Assembly (NCBI GenBank): GCA_020629375.1
Contig: JAHDDK010000005.1
Location: 52,649 to 116,648 of the forward strand
Length of the DNA: 64,000 bases
Direction: 5' to 3'
Origin: Acidimicrobiales bacterium
Lineage (GTDB): Bacteria; Actinomycetota; Acidimicrobiia; Acidimicrobiales; SHLQ01
Part shown: one piece after another, positions 1 through 9,900 of the stretch
How positions within the stretch are numbered: position 1 is the first letter of the stretch
Layout of the letters: each line of letters starts with the position of its first letter
Made by a program: the position numbers and the translations under genes
The notes under the pieces: generated by a model
What the model saw: only the letters and a program-made list of their open reading frames with translations
Told to the model about the DNA's origin: nothing
The model's database searches: none

Positions 1-227
1 GCAATCGCAACGGAGAGAGACATTCCGGCAGCGAAGACGCCACCGAGCAGCGTAACCATCGTGGAAACACCGACGATGATGGCCACGATCTGCAGCAGCA
101 GGACGAAACCTCCGCTCGACGTCTTCGGCGGAGCGACATCCTTCGGACGACGTTCGCGACTTGCAATGAGTCCGACGACGGCGGCCAGCGCCACCCCAGC
201 GAACGCCGCAGCGAGTACGACAATCAC
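1..227 (-). CDS. Membrane protein of the Tad/Flp pilus operon, 5' part only (TadB-like candidate)
   Basis: Only about 75 codons are inside the window. A GTG start at 227 overlaps the TGA stop of the upstream CpaF ATPase (GTGA), so the two are translationally coupled. The visible protein begins with a hydrophobic helix (VIVLAAAFAGVALAAVVGLI), a basic proline-containing linker (residues about 22-37) and a second hydrophobic stretch (FVLLLQIVAIIVGVSTMVTL). In tad operons the gene after cpaF is usually tadB, an inner-membrane GspF-type platform protein, and position and membrane content fit that. The GspF domain itself lies outside the window, so the TadB name is inferred from gene order. Confidence 0.55.
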   Translation of the reverse strand, partial: MIVVLAAAFAGVALAAVVGLIASRERRPKDVAPPKTSSGGFVLLLQIVAIIVGVSTMVTLLGGVFAAGMSLSVAI

Positions 228-1534
228 TGGGCGTGCTCTCGCTGAGCGTGTGCGGACAGGAGGCCGTCGACGGTCTGACCTTGACGAGCGAGTGCCATGT
301 TGAGCTTGCGCTCGACGTCGGGCGGGAAGCTCTTCCCCGTCCACTCGAGCGGCGCACCGAAACGCTCCCGGACCAGCAATTGATCGACATGGAAACCGTG
401 GTTGTCGCTGAGACCTGCGGGCACGGCGGCAACTTCCATGACCTGTCGACGGAGCGGGCCGTCGTGATCACGGAGGTGGGCATCTTCACGATCGAGGAAG
501 AACACCAGGTCAAAGATCTGCGACAGCGTGCTCGTGACGTGATCCGCTGGGACGTTCTCACCGGCCATGATCGCCGTATCGACGAGGGCTGTGAGCGCCT
601 GGCTGCACGAGTTGCCGTGCACTGTTGCCATGACGCCACAACCGGCGTTGCCGGCACGAAGTAGCTCGAAGGCCTCAGCGCCGCGGACTTCGCCAATGAC
701 CATCAGATCTGGACGCATACCGAGACACATCTTGACGATGTCGCGCAGCGAAACCGTCAAGTCGGGATCGTCCCCTGGCGCCGATCGGGTCTGGTAGAAG
801 CTGCCGTGATTGATCGGCGCAGAGATCTCACGGACCTCCTCGCAGACGAGCACGCGTGCCGAAGTCGGGACGGCTCGCAACGAGGCATTGATGAATGTGG
901 TCTTTCCAGCACCCGGGCGGCCACAGACCAACACACCGAGTCCAACGCTCATGGCCGCCCGGACGATCGCCGCAAGTTCGTCGGTGATGGCGTTGAAGCC
1001 AACCAGCATCTCGAGCGCTTCGTTCCGCATCGTGTACTTGCGGAGTGTGACCGACAGATGGTCGGCGATCGGTCGTCCGACGACACCAAGACGTGCTCGC
1101 CCATCCATGACCCGCGCCTGAACGAGCGGTGCCCGTTCATTCAACTCACGCCCAGTTTCTTGGAGGAGCTTCTTGACCTGGTGAAGGATCTCCTCCTCAC
1201 TTGCGGGCTCCTCGACGCTCACGAGGTGTCCGAGACGATCTACGTAGTAGACGTCGGAGCCCTCGACGAAGATTTCCTCGACGTCGTCGTCCTCGAGGAC
1301 TTCGGTGAGGGGGCCGAATTCCAAGACCGATTGAGCGAGACGGGCACACATCTCCTCGGGACGCGCGAGGGCACGATGGGCGCCGACACGGAGATTTGCC
1401 TCCGTCTGGAAGCGGTGCACCTCGTCTTGAATCATGGCGGCGATCCGCCGGCGATCAGCGTTTGGATCGAGGTTCTGGTCACGGATCGCTCCGGTGACGA
1501 CAGAACGAAGTTCATCAAATGCGGTGACGGTCAT
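224..1534 (-). CDS. cpaF: CpaF/TadA-type pilus assembly ATPase
   Basis: Hexameric secretion ATPase of the VirB11/GspE superfamily that powers Flp pilus assembly at the cytoplasmic face of the membrane. The N-terminal part includes an E-D-D-D-V-E-E-I-F-V-E-G stretch typical of TadA, followed by a Walker A GRPGAGKTTF near residue 210, Asp-box/Walker B CLGMRPDLMVIGEVRGAEA and a His-box ATVHGNS. Length of about 436 aa is normal. The reading frame is open to a GTG at 1543, but the ATG at 1534 shares one base with the stop of the upstream gene (TGATG), so I take the ATG. The gene lies in a minus-strand operon of cpaB-like, tadZ-like, cpaF and tadB-like genes with overlapping ends. Family assignment is secure; which pilus it builds is not visible because no pilin gene is in the window. 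Confidence 0.93.
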   Translation of the reverse strand: MTVTAFDELRSVVTGAIRDQNLDPNADRRRIAAMIQDEVHRFQTEANLRVGAHRALARPEEMCARLAQSVLEFGPLTEVLEDDDVEEIFVEGSDVYYVDRLGHLVSVEEPASEEEILHQVKKLLQETGRELNERAPLVQARVMDGRARLGVVGRPIADHLSVTLRKYTMRNEALEMLVGFNAITDELAAIVRAAMSVGLGVLVCGRPGAGKTTFINASLRAVPTSARVLVCEEVREISAPINHGSFYQTRSAPGDDPDLTVSLRDIVKMCLGMRPDLMVIGEVRGAEAFELLRAGNAGCGVMATVHGNSCSQALTALVDTAIMAGENVPADHVTSTLSQIFDLVFFLDREDAHLRDHDGPLRRQVMEVAAVPAGLSDNHGFHVDQLLVRERFGAPLEWTGKSFPPDVERKLNMALARQGQTVDGLLSAHAQREHAQ

Positions 1535-2859
1535 CAGTGACACTCAACTTTCTTGCTGAAGGGGCCACGCCGCATCGGAAACGGCAAGTCCATCCACTGG
1601 TTCAGGAGCGAACGCAACGCCTTGCTCTCTTTGAGTCGCCGCTGGTGATGGAGTCCGTTCCAGCGCATTCCTGCGAGGGCTTTTTCGGTGCGGGGGATGG
1701 TGGCAACGATCTCGATCGTGTCCGGTCCGTGGATGTCTCGGAGATTGGCGACGAGCTCGGATCGTTCGAATGAGCCCGACTCGGGGCCGTGGAAGCACAC
1801 CGCGAGACGTCCGGGAAGCTCCGACTGTTGCCAGCCGTTGGCGAACTCGACCGCATGCATGAATCCGACTGGATCCGGCTCGGCTACGAAGATGACTCGT
1901 TCGGCGAAAGCGACCACCGCTCGCGAAGCCCGAGCCTCTGTCCGAACGGATTCGATCGAGGTGGCAGCCACCACATGGGGGAACGATTGACAGAGTTGCT
2001 CGCAGAGCTGCGAGACCTCGCTGCCCGTGACAGAGTCGAGTCGGAGTTGCGTATCGGCTGGAATCGCCCAGAATGGATGTTCCGGCCCCGGCGACGATCG
2101 ATCTGCAGCTGCGTGCATCGGATCGAAGACGTTCTCTCGGAGACGCTCGAAGGCACTCGTGGTGTCGGGCTTTGGCGCAAGCCCAAGTCGCCAACCGATC
2201 GTTGGGTCGACGTCGTCGAAATCGATGAGAACGGTTCCGTCGAGGTCTGCCATGCAGGTGGCGAGCAAGATGGCGAACTCGGTGGAAAGTTCTGATGACG
2301 CAGACAGGACGGCAATGAGACCGTCGTGTGAGGTCGGAATGGTCGTGGCGGTTGTGGGACCCGCCGGAGTGGTGGGGATCGCGCCCGGCGCAGGTGGAGG
2401 TGGAGTCGCGTCGCTTTGCGTCGGGTCTTCGATCGCGATCGGCTTGCGCGAGTCGATGCCGACCGACTGGTAGAGCGCTTCGACGAACGTCTCAGACGAC
2501 TCGTAGGAGATGACTGCAGAGAGTCCGGTGCTGACCATCTCGGCGGTGGGCGATTCTTGTCCGGCGCTGCTCTCGACCAGACCGACAGCGATGACACCTC
2601 GGTGGCGGAGCTGTCGAACGGTTGCCGCGTTGAAGACGAGGGAGCTGTCGTCGACGATGATGACGTCGAGGTCGGCACTCAGTGCAAGGTCTGAGTCTCG
2701 AAGAACCCGTAGACGAAGCCCCCGCTCGTGGTCGGAGATCCACGACATCAGCTCTGGACGCCACTCGCGGGGCGTCGCTGCGATGCCCACATCGAGGACC
2801 GGCCGTGTACCGGGAGGTAAGTCCGGTACGACGGCCTGGTTTGGCATGGTGACAGTCAC
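1534..2859 (-). CDS. TadZ/CpaE-like pilus localisation protein with degenerate P-loop
   Basis: About 441 aa. The N-terminal 130 residues look like a receiver-type domain (LDVIIVDDSSLVFNAATVRQL), then a proline/threonine-rich linker, then a MinD/ParA-like domain. TadZ/CpaE proteins place Tad pili in the cell. The P-loop region reads IAVLSASSELSTEFAILLAT instead of the KGGxGKT deviant Walker A, so ATP binding is doubtful; the next strand (GTVLIDFDDVDP) still looks like the Walker A' region. The frame is open to 2928, but a GTG at 2859 overlaps the upstream stop (GTGA) and has GAGGA six bases before it, so I prefer that start. It sits between the cpaB-like and cpaF genes. Confident about family by position and architecture, less so about nucleotide binding. 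Confidence 0.72.
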   Translation of the reverse strand: MTVTMPNQAVVPDLPPGTRPVLDVGIAATPREWRPELMSWISDHERGLRLRVLRDSDLALSADLDVIIVDDSSLVFNAATVRQLRHRGVIAVGLVESSAGQESPTAEMVSTGLSAVISYESSETFVEALYQSVGIDSRKPIAIEDPTQSDATPPPPAPGAIPTTPAGPTTATTIPTSHDGLIAVLSASSELSTEFAILLATCMADLDGTVLIDFDDVDPTIGWRLGLAPKPDTTSAFERLRENVFDPMHAAADRSSPGPEHPFWAIPADTQLRLDSVTGSEVSQLCEQLCQSFPHVVAATSIESVRTEARASRAVVAFAERVIFVAEPDPVGFMHAVEFANGWQQSELPGRLAVCFHGPESGSFERSELVANLRDIHGPDTIEIVATIPRTEKALAGMRWNGLHHQRRLKESKALRSLLNQWMDLPFPMRRGPFSKKVECH

Positions 2860-3671
2860 GAGCCGTCCTCGGAGCCAATCGTGACCCAGGTCCAGCCCGG
2901 TTGGCGCTCGCTTGAACCGGGGTGCCAAATCTGAATTTGAGACGGTGGTGGAAGCTCACCGGGGCGGACCAGGGTGATGCGTCCCTGGGATGAGTAACGG
3001 ACGAGGTCGATCCCCGGGCCGATTGACGAGTTGGGAAGACCGAGCGTGACGGTCACCTCATCGTTTCGACCGCCGAAGGCGCCACCGTCGTCGCCGCTGC
3101 TGAGCGCCACCACGGGAACGTCGACCGCGAGGTAGAACGAGTTGGACGCGCTGTTCGAGTAGAGCACCCCAATGACGTGGACGAGCTCGCCGGCCCGCAG
3201 ATCGTCGGGGATACCGTCGGGAACGACGGGGTGCTCGATTGGATCGGGAACGAGACGGTCGCCAACTGCGAGCTGCCGAACCGCACTCGTTCGTAGCGGC
3301 TCCCCGGCGGCGACTGGAGCCAGAAGCTCGATCTGCACGAGATCTGATTGGGCCCCGACAACAATGCCGTGGTCAGCGCTGGGCGATCCGACTTCGACGT
3401 CGACTTCGACCCACGAGGTGCTGTCGAGGATCTGACCTGCCGCAGCATCGTCGGCCGCTGCGTAGACCGTGACCGTGTCCGCAGAGCTCGCAAGCAGTGC
3501 GAGCGTGACGACGAAACCGATGACACCCGCAATGAGTGCCAGCAGGAACGGCCGAGACATGGACGTGGACTTGCGTCGGGCGGTCGGCGAAGGAGGAACA
3601 TGAAGTCCGTCCATCGCCGACAGGTCGTCTGGTGCGAAGAACTCGCCCGTCGGGTCCATCTGCGTCGTCAT
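2856..3671 (-). CDS. CpaB/RcpC-like SAF-domain pilus protein
   Basis: 271 aa with a cytoplasmic N-terminus (about 40 residues), one transmembrane helix (FLLALIAGVIGFVVTLALLA) and a periplasm/exterior-facing SAF-like region beginning near residue 70 (AAAGQILDSTSWVEVDVEVG ... VAAGEPLRTSAV). This layout matches CpaB/RcpC/FlgA-like proteins of Flp pilus systems. It is the first gene of the minus-strand tad operon and its stop overlaps the GTG of the TadZ-like gene. A second in-frame ATG lies four codons in, but the ATG at 3671 keeps the same 24-nt distance to the shared inverted repeat seen before the three giant genes, which supports it. No clear Shine-Dalgarno is visible. CpaB is inferred from architecture and position. 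Confidence 0.75.
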   Translation of the reverse strand: MTTQMDPTGEFFAPDDLSAMDGLHVPPSPTARRKSTSMSRPFLLALIAGVIGFVVTLALLASSADTVTVYAAADDAAAGQILDSTSWVEVDVEVGSPSADHGIVVGAQSDLVQIELLAPVAAGEPLRTSAVRQLAVGDRLVPDPIEHPVVPDGIPDDLRAGELVHVIGVLYSNSASNSFYLAVDVPVVALSSGDDGGAFGGRNDEVTVTLGLPNSSIGPGIDLVRYSSQGRITLVRPGELPPPSQIQIWHPGSSERQPGWTWVTIGSEDGS

Positions 3672-3695
3672 ATGTTGAGCTTGGGATCTGGACAG

Positions 3696-3711
3696 AGGTA
3701 CATGTGGACCT
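3696..3711. promoter_or_regulatory. 16-bp inverted repeat upstream of the pilus operon
   Basis: AGGTACATGTGGACCT is an inverted repeat AGGTAC-N4-GGACCT with one arm mismatch. It ends 24 nt before the ATG at 3671. The same design and spacing occur before the three giant genes. A weaker half-site (AGGTAC, 3749-3754, followed by GGAACC) lies further upstream. The symmetry suggests a dimeric regulator; overlap with a core promoter is also possible because no Shine-Dalgarno is seen between it and the start codon. Confidence 0.7.
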
Positions 3712-3796
3712 CATCCATGCAGAGAAGGACGCCGCTTCGGTGCCGTAGAGGTACAGAACGCACGGAACCGCGGTGACGCTCTGCATGCGCGATCAG

Positions 3797-3839
3797 CGCA
3801 AGAGACGTCCGCACTATGCGCGTGCAGACGTCTCTTGCG
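3797..3839 (-). terminator. Long hairpin after the first giant gene
   Basis: Arms at 3797-3814 and 3822-3839 pair over 18 bp with a single mismatch (13 bp, mismatch, 4 bp) around a 7-nt loop. The element lies about 70 bp past the stop of the minus-strand giant gene and before the pilus operon. No T-run follows on the minus strand, so it may be a factor-dependent terminator or an RNA-stabilising structure. It is the most obvious structure in the 237-bp gap between 3671 and 3909. Confidence 0.6.
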
Positions 3840-3908
3840 ACTCACGACCGAGGATCATTGCAACGGTCGATGCATCTCATCAGCACGAATTCCGACGTGC
3901 CCTCGCCA

Positions 3909-6900
3909 TCACTTCGGGAGCGTGTTGACGATCGAGTACGTGAGTTGTGAGTCACTACCGAGCGTTTCCCACCCAACCTCGCTCAGCTGGGTGGATGCGT
4001 CGATGACGTAGTCAGTCAGCCCGCCGAGCAGATCTGACATCTGGCTCACCTGCACGTAGTCGCGATACGACGTGTTCAGCTGTGCCTCGTAGCGATCCAA
4101 CGATCCGAAGATCTGGCCGAGCGAACTGTCTCGGGGCACATCGTCGATCGAGGAGTACCCCCCGAACCCTTCGGCCTCCCATTGGTTGAGCAATTCGGTC
4201 CGCAGGGCATCCACGTAGACCGTACCGAGCTGATCACCGTCGATTGTGGTGGCCATGTTGAGCGCTTGGTAGAAGTCGCCCTGCTGGCCGAGGGTGTACA
4301 ACTGATCGACGCTGTTCTGGACAGCAGCGTCGATGTCGGGCGAGAACGCCTGGCCGGTGACTGATCCGAGCGCTGCGTCGATGAGCGGTGCGGTGTACTT
4401 CAAGTCGGGGATGTCGGCGACTTCGCCGGTCAACACCGGGGCAGTTGGTGGCGTGAACGTCGGCGGCTGCGGCTGCAGGGCCGGGTCGGCGAAGATCACC
4501 CGTCCATCGACTACCACGGCCTGGGCCCCAGCATCGATCGACGGAACGTACTTGACGCCACCGTTGTACGAAACCGGCCGAAGGTATGTCAGGTCTTTCA
4601 ACTTGTCTTGTTGGCCCATGTCAACGAGCGTCTGGGCAATCAGGTCACCGTCGGCGATCAACGTGTTGATCTCGGCGAGGTTGCCGACCGACTGCTGATC
4701 GACCGCACTGGTGAGCCGCTGACGACTCCCAGCAACGGTCGCATCGAAGTTCGCCCGATCTTGAGACTGCTGATAGTTGAAGATCCGAACAGCCTGCTCG
4801 TGTTGCGCGGTGGCCTGGCTCAGCTGAACGTTGTAGTTCTCGAGCGCATTTTTCTGGTCGAGGTTGTTCTGCAGTACCGGCTGATGCTCGACGACCGCCT
4901 GGTTCCATGTTTCGTTCCACTGATTCTCGTGGTACTGCCGGAACAGACTCGCTGCGTAGTTCGCCGCCTCGAGCTCGAGCTGCGACACCTGGTTCTGCTT
5001 TGCCTCAGGGTTCAGGTTGGCTTCGATCAACGCTCCCTGGAAGCCGGCCGTGCCCTCGGCAGACCGAGCGTTCAGTTGGAGCGACGACATTGCAAGGTTG
5101 TTTGCGATCGTCGACATCGTGAGCCACTGCTGAGTCACCCCGGTCTGGCCGAGCTGACGAATCGTCCCGCCGAGACCGCCGATGATTGCTGCTGCTCCGC
5201 TCTTGTCGGCGCTGGCGATCGCACTACCGCCTCCTTCGATCACCGCACCGGCTTGGGCAATCGCGGTGTAGAAGAGAGAAGTCGCCTGCTCGATCTCATT
5301 CGGCGACGCCGAGTCATCGCTGAACGTCCGGACAGCCTGAAGCATGTCTCCGATCGGCTTCGTCGCTGGGCGACTCTGAAGCTGGTTGATCTCCGCAAGC
5401 TCGAAATCGAGGATTCCATCGATGTCGGACCCGAACGCTGGACGCTGAAGCTCGCCTTCCGACGTCCGGAGATCAACCATCGTGTTGAGTCCTGCAACGT
5501 CGTGATTGAGGCCGAACGGGAGCACGGAGACGTTGTCATGACCATTCGTGCCGTTCGGGAGCGCCCCGACGTCGAACTGATCGAGAAATACGCCGGCAGT
5601 CTCTCGGAGGACCTCGTCGAGCTGATGCTGATCGATTTCCTTGATCTTCGTCCTATCTCCGAACGTCCCGTACACGTGAGATAGTGCGTTCTCAATCACG
5701 GCATCGAATGTCGTCGCCTTGGCCTTCTGGATCTCGTTCTCCAACTCGATGATTCGTTTGTCGAGCGCCGACAGACCGGATGCGGTGAAGGCGTGATCCA
5801 CACCAAGATTCAGTGAGGGGATCACGAAGTTCGGTCGTGAGTCGATCAGCTGCTCGAGCTCGGCTTCGAGGGCGTCGAGGTCGTAGTCGGTGTCGGAAGG
5901 CGAGAGCGTGTCCCGCCGTGTGTTGTTCGAGCCGACGGGTCCTGGGAGCCGCGTGTCGATATCCAGCTGATTCAGCGAGTACACCGTCGATGTGTACTGA
6001 TAGAGCGTCCCCCCGTTCGCGTTTTTGATGTCATTTAGAGTCCCACTGGCCGCGCCATCTGCGAGCTTCTCGTAGCGCGTGAAGTGAAGGTAGTAATTCC
6101 ACTCCCCGTCAACTTCGTGCGGAATCACCGCAACCTTCGTGATCTCGTTCTGAAGTTCGAAGTCGGTGTGGCCGACGATCTGGTTCCCATAGACGTTTGG
6201 ATCCACCCAACCGCCTATGCCGTTGCCGCTTTCAATGAGCGCGTTTCTGGACGCGATGTCGATTGGCATCACGATGCCCTCGGCGTGATACGTCGCCGGA
6301 AATCCGTAGAGATGGTGATCGGCGGCCGTGTTCCCGAGAAGATCACCGGATTGCAGCTCGACGACCGTCTCGACAACGAGCGGTGACGCCATACCAAACG
6401 ATCCTCCGGGCGAGAACATCAGTTGGCCGGGAGGCGGTAGGCCGATCGACACGTAGTCGCTCCCGTCGGGCTGCTTGAGTGTGTCCAACGTGAAAAGACC
6501 GAGTGGTCCTCCGTCGGAGATTGTCGTTGCGGTAAGGACTTCTTGACCGTCGAGCATGAAAGTGCCCAGGCCAACTGGGTGGAACTGAGCCTCCGTGCCG
6601 AACTCCCAGGCCTCGCCGGACTCCAGGCTGATGTCTTCGGTCTCACCGTTCCAGTACTCGGCGGTGAACTCCATCGTGTCGGGGCCGAGATTGCGGAGGA
6701 TCGCACCCTCGAGGCCCTGGCCCGTCAGTGCGGTCAGCGGTGTCTCGAGATCGCTGACCCCAACGAGTGTCGTCTGGCCGGGAACGTCGAAGCTCGTGAG
6801 CATGCCCTGGAAGCCATCCGCCGAGATCGTGGTGGTCCGGGCATAAAAGTCGAACAGCTCCGTTGCCGATGGTTGACGACCGAGGTCGGCAGCAAGTTCG

Positions 6901-9900
6901 GCGGGCGTCGATGGCGGCGGTGGCGGCGGGTCGTTGTCGTCGTCATCGTCTCCCGGATTGCCTGAGCCTCCGCTACCGATGCTGTCGGGGTCTGGCCGTA
7001 GGAGGTCGAGGGGGTCCCACCACACTCCTGGTCGACTGTCGGTGGGTCGCGTTGCGTCGAGCACGTAGTTGTTGTCTTCGTCCAAGACGACGTGCGGGAT
7101 CAAGGTGTCGGCAGGCCCATCGGCGTCCCGCGGCCATTCGGGGTCGCCTTGCTCGTGGTTGTAGAGCATGTCCTCGATGTTCGAGCTGTACACCTGGAAC
7201 GACAGGGCCGGGTTGCCTTCGTTGAGCTCGGGATTCGGGTCACGGAACCCGAGCTTGTCGCTCGACAGCCAGATCTTCACATGGTTGTAGGGCGAACCGT
7301 TCGCATTCAGGCGGATCTCGCCTCGCGGGATGAACTCTCCGTCTTCGTTGAATTCGCCGTACTCGATGAGATCGCCGACTCGTTCGCTCGACCCAGGATC
7401 GACCTGAAGCGTGATCTCGTACTCGTAGCGGAGTCCCTGAGCACCCGCGCTCAGGATCGACGGGATGGAACCCCGATCGCCAGGTGGCAAATCGTCATCG
7501 GAGTCCGTGTCGGGGAGATACTCGCCAACGAACTCGCCGAACTCGAATCCGTCGAGACCAGCTGGAATATGCGCTTCGCCGAGTCGACCTTGCGCTTTGT
7601 GGGGCATCGGGGTGAGGACGTTCAAGATGACCCGGTCACTCCCCTCCCCGCCGTCGATCAGCGTGCCGTCAGGGGCGACGAAGATCATGTAGTCGAGTGG
7701 ATCCAGGTCGGCTTCGTTGACCAAGTAGTTGAACCTCTCCGGATCGAGGTTGGTCGCATTTCCCCAGCTCAGTGCGCCCATCTCGTCGACGTAGTCGTCG
7801 GTGAACCGCTCGACGTCGATCACATAAGTCACGTCGACCGAGGCGATGTCATCGCCATCTCCGAGCTCGACCGTTATCGATCGCTCATCACCGAACCGAG
7901 GATTGAGGATCCGAGGGGTCACCGTGATGTCGTTGTCTTGCGCTTCCCGTCCATCGGCGGATTGAACCTCGAAGTAGTCGCCGCCATCGCCGGTGCGGAC
8001 GATGATGTCGTCCTCGTCAAGGTCATGACGAACCTCGTAGACGACCATGTCTCGGCCGTCTCCGGTCTCCCAGATGTCGGGGTTGTCGCTGCCGTAGTCG
8101 TCGGTGTCGAAGATCGTGCCATCGCCGTTTCGGGCGATGCTGCGGTCAGCGTCGCCATCAGCGCCGAGGACGACCTCGACGTCGTAGTCACCGTCGGGGC
8201 GGAGGCGGGGGCCAGATGGGTCGATGGGACCGATCCCGTCGGGAACATCGATCCGGAGAATCTGTTCGTCGTAGCCGTCAGCGAAGCCCGCCGTGTCGTG
8301 GCCGTCCCCGATCTCGACAATCCCGTCCGAGCCGAGCGTGCTCCGGTCGTCGCCGGCGCCGCCGTCCAAGAAGACGTCTTCGCCAGAACCTCGAAGTCGA
8401 TCGTCGCCGTCGTTTCCGTAGAGCGCAACGCTCCCGTCCCCCGCGACATCGAGGTCGTCCTCGCCTGCTCCACCGTCGAAGACGACTTCTCGCACATCGT
8501 CGAACTCGACGTCGTCGTCGCCGCCGCCGAGCTGTCCGCCGGCTGCGTGTTCGCTGTCTCGGCCATCGATGTTGAGGTTTTCGTCGTTGGGTGCGTAGAG
8601 CACGAAGCCGTCGTCGGTGTCGACGTTGATGTTGTTGACTCCGTCCTCGATCGTGACCACACCGTCGATGGTGAGCGTGTGGGTGTGGTCGGCCTTCGGG
8701 TCGTCGATGACCCGGAAGATGACGTCGTTGTCGAGCGAGCCCAGGAAGTCGATCTCGGCCTCGGTGAGGCGGCCAGGGAACCAACCGTCGCGGGTGGGAT
8801 GGAGTGTGTCGCCGAAGATGATGACGATCGTGTCGTTCGGGAACAACTCCGGGAGGTAGTTCTCGAAGCGGTTGTGCCCGGACCAGTCGCCGTCTCGGAA
8901 TCCGTAGTCCGTTGCGATGAGGATCTCGAAGACTCGGCCGCCATCGATCGTGGCCGTATCGCTGTTCGGTAGCTCGTCATCACCGGTGAGCGGGGGCAGG
9001 TCGGGGTCGTAGTCGAGGTCGTCTTCGTCTCGCGGTCGCGGAATGACGGTGACGCCGGGCAGCGTGAACGGCGGAAGTCCGTTGGTTCCTGGCTGCGTTG
9101 TGCCGGGCACGACAAAGCCTGCCGGGCACGGCAGGAGCGGCCCAACCCAGTTGTCCGGCGGGCCGTAGTAGTCCCCGTTCGGCAGCACGCACCATTCGCT
9201 TGCGGGGACGCCAGTCGACTCGCCAACGCCACAGTTCAATTCGACGCAGACAAGCGCGTTGACAACAGGTGTCACCACGTTGCCAACAGCCGGTAGGGCG
9301 AAGGAGTCGGGAGCCGGCGCCACGTTCAACGGAACGAAGCCCGAAGTGTTGGCATCAACCGGCGTCGCGTCAGAGGCCTGCGCCGTCGGAGAAATCCGGA
9401 GCACCGAATGCGAACGCGAGCCAAATTCGAGCTCAGACCCATCGGCGCCGGAGACAAGCAGCGTTGCCGTCACCGAGGAAACGTCGATATCGGCACTCAG
9501 CACGACAGTCGGCGGAGCGAGGAGGCTGCCAGTGACCGAGTCGATGACTCCGCCTGCGCCGTCGGTCAAGCGCAACACCAGCTGCGCATTGCGGCCAACA
9601 ACATCAAGCGCTGGAACACCGGTCACCGTGAACGTGGCTTCGCCCACAATCCCCCCGTCGCCACAGGAGCACTCGACCGCGAGACCCGAGGCCTGGGCAG
9701 CCGCAAGCACTTCGTCGTCAGTCAGCGGATCTGCGCACTCGCCGAAAAGCACCGATCCGTCTGGCTGACCACGCATACATCCCGTTGCAGCCCATTCGGC
9801 TGGCACTTGCGTACCCCCGGGGAAGTCCGAACACAGCTCGGCGATCTCCCACTGACCGGCCGATCCGGCGAGCGGCGTGTACCCCACGCACTCGGCCGTC

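Noticed and set aside
7092..8972. A 626-codon plus-strand open frame inside giant gene A, and similar long frames opposite the other giant genes
   Set aside because: They mirror Asp/Gly/Val-rich codons of the minus-strand genes, have no ribosome sites or recognisable domains, and end at arbitrary places.
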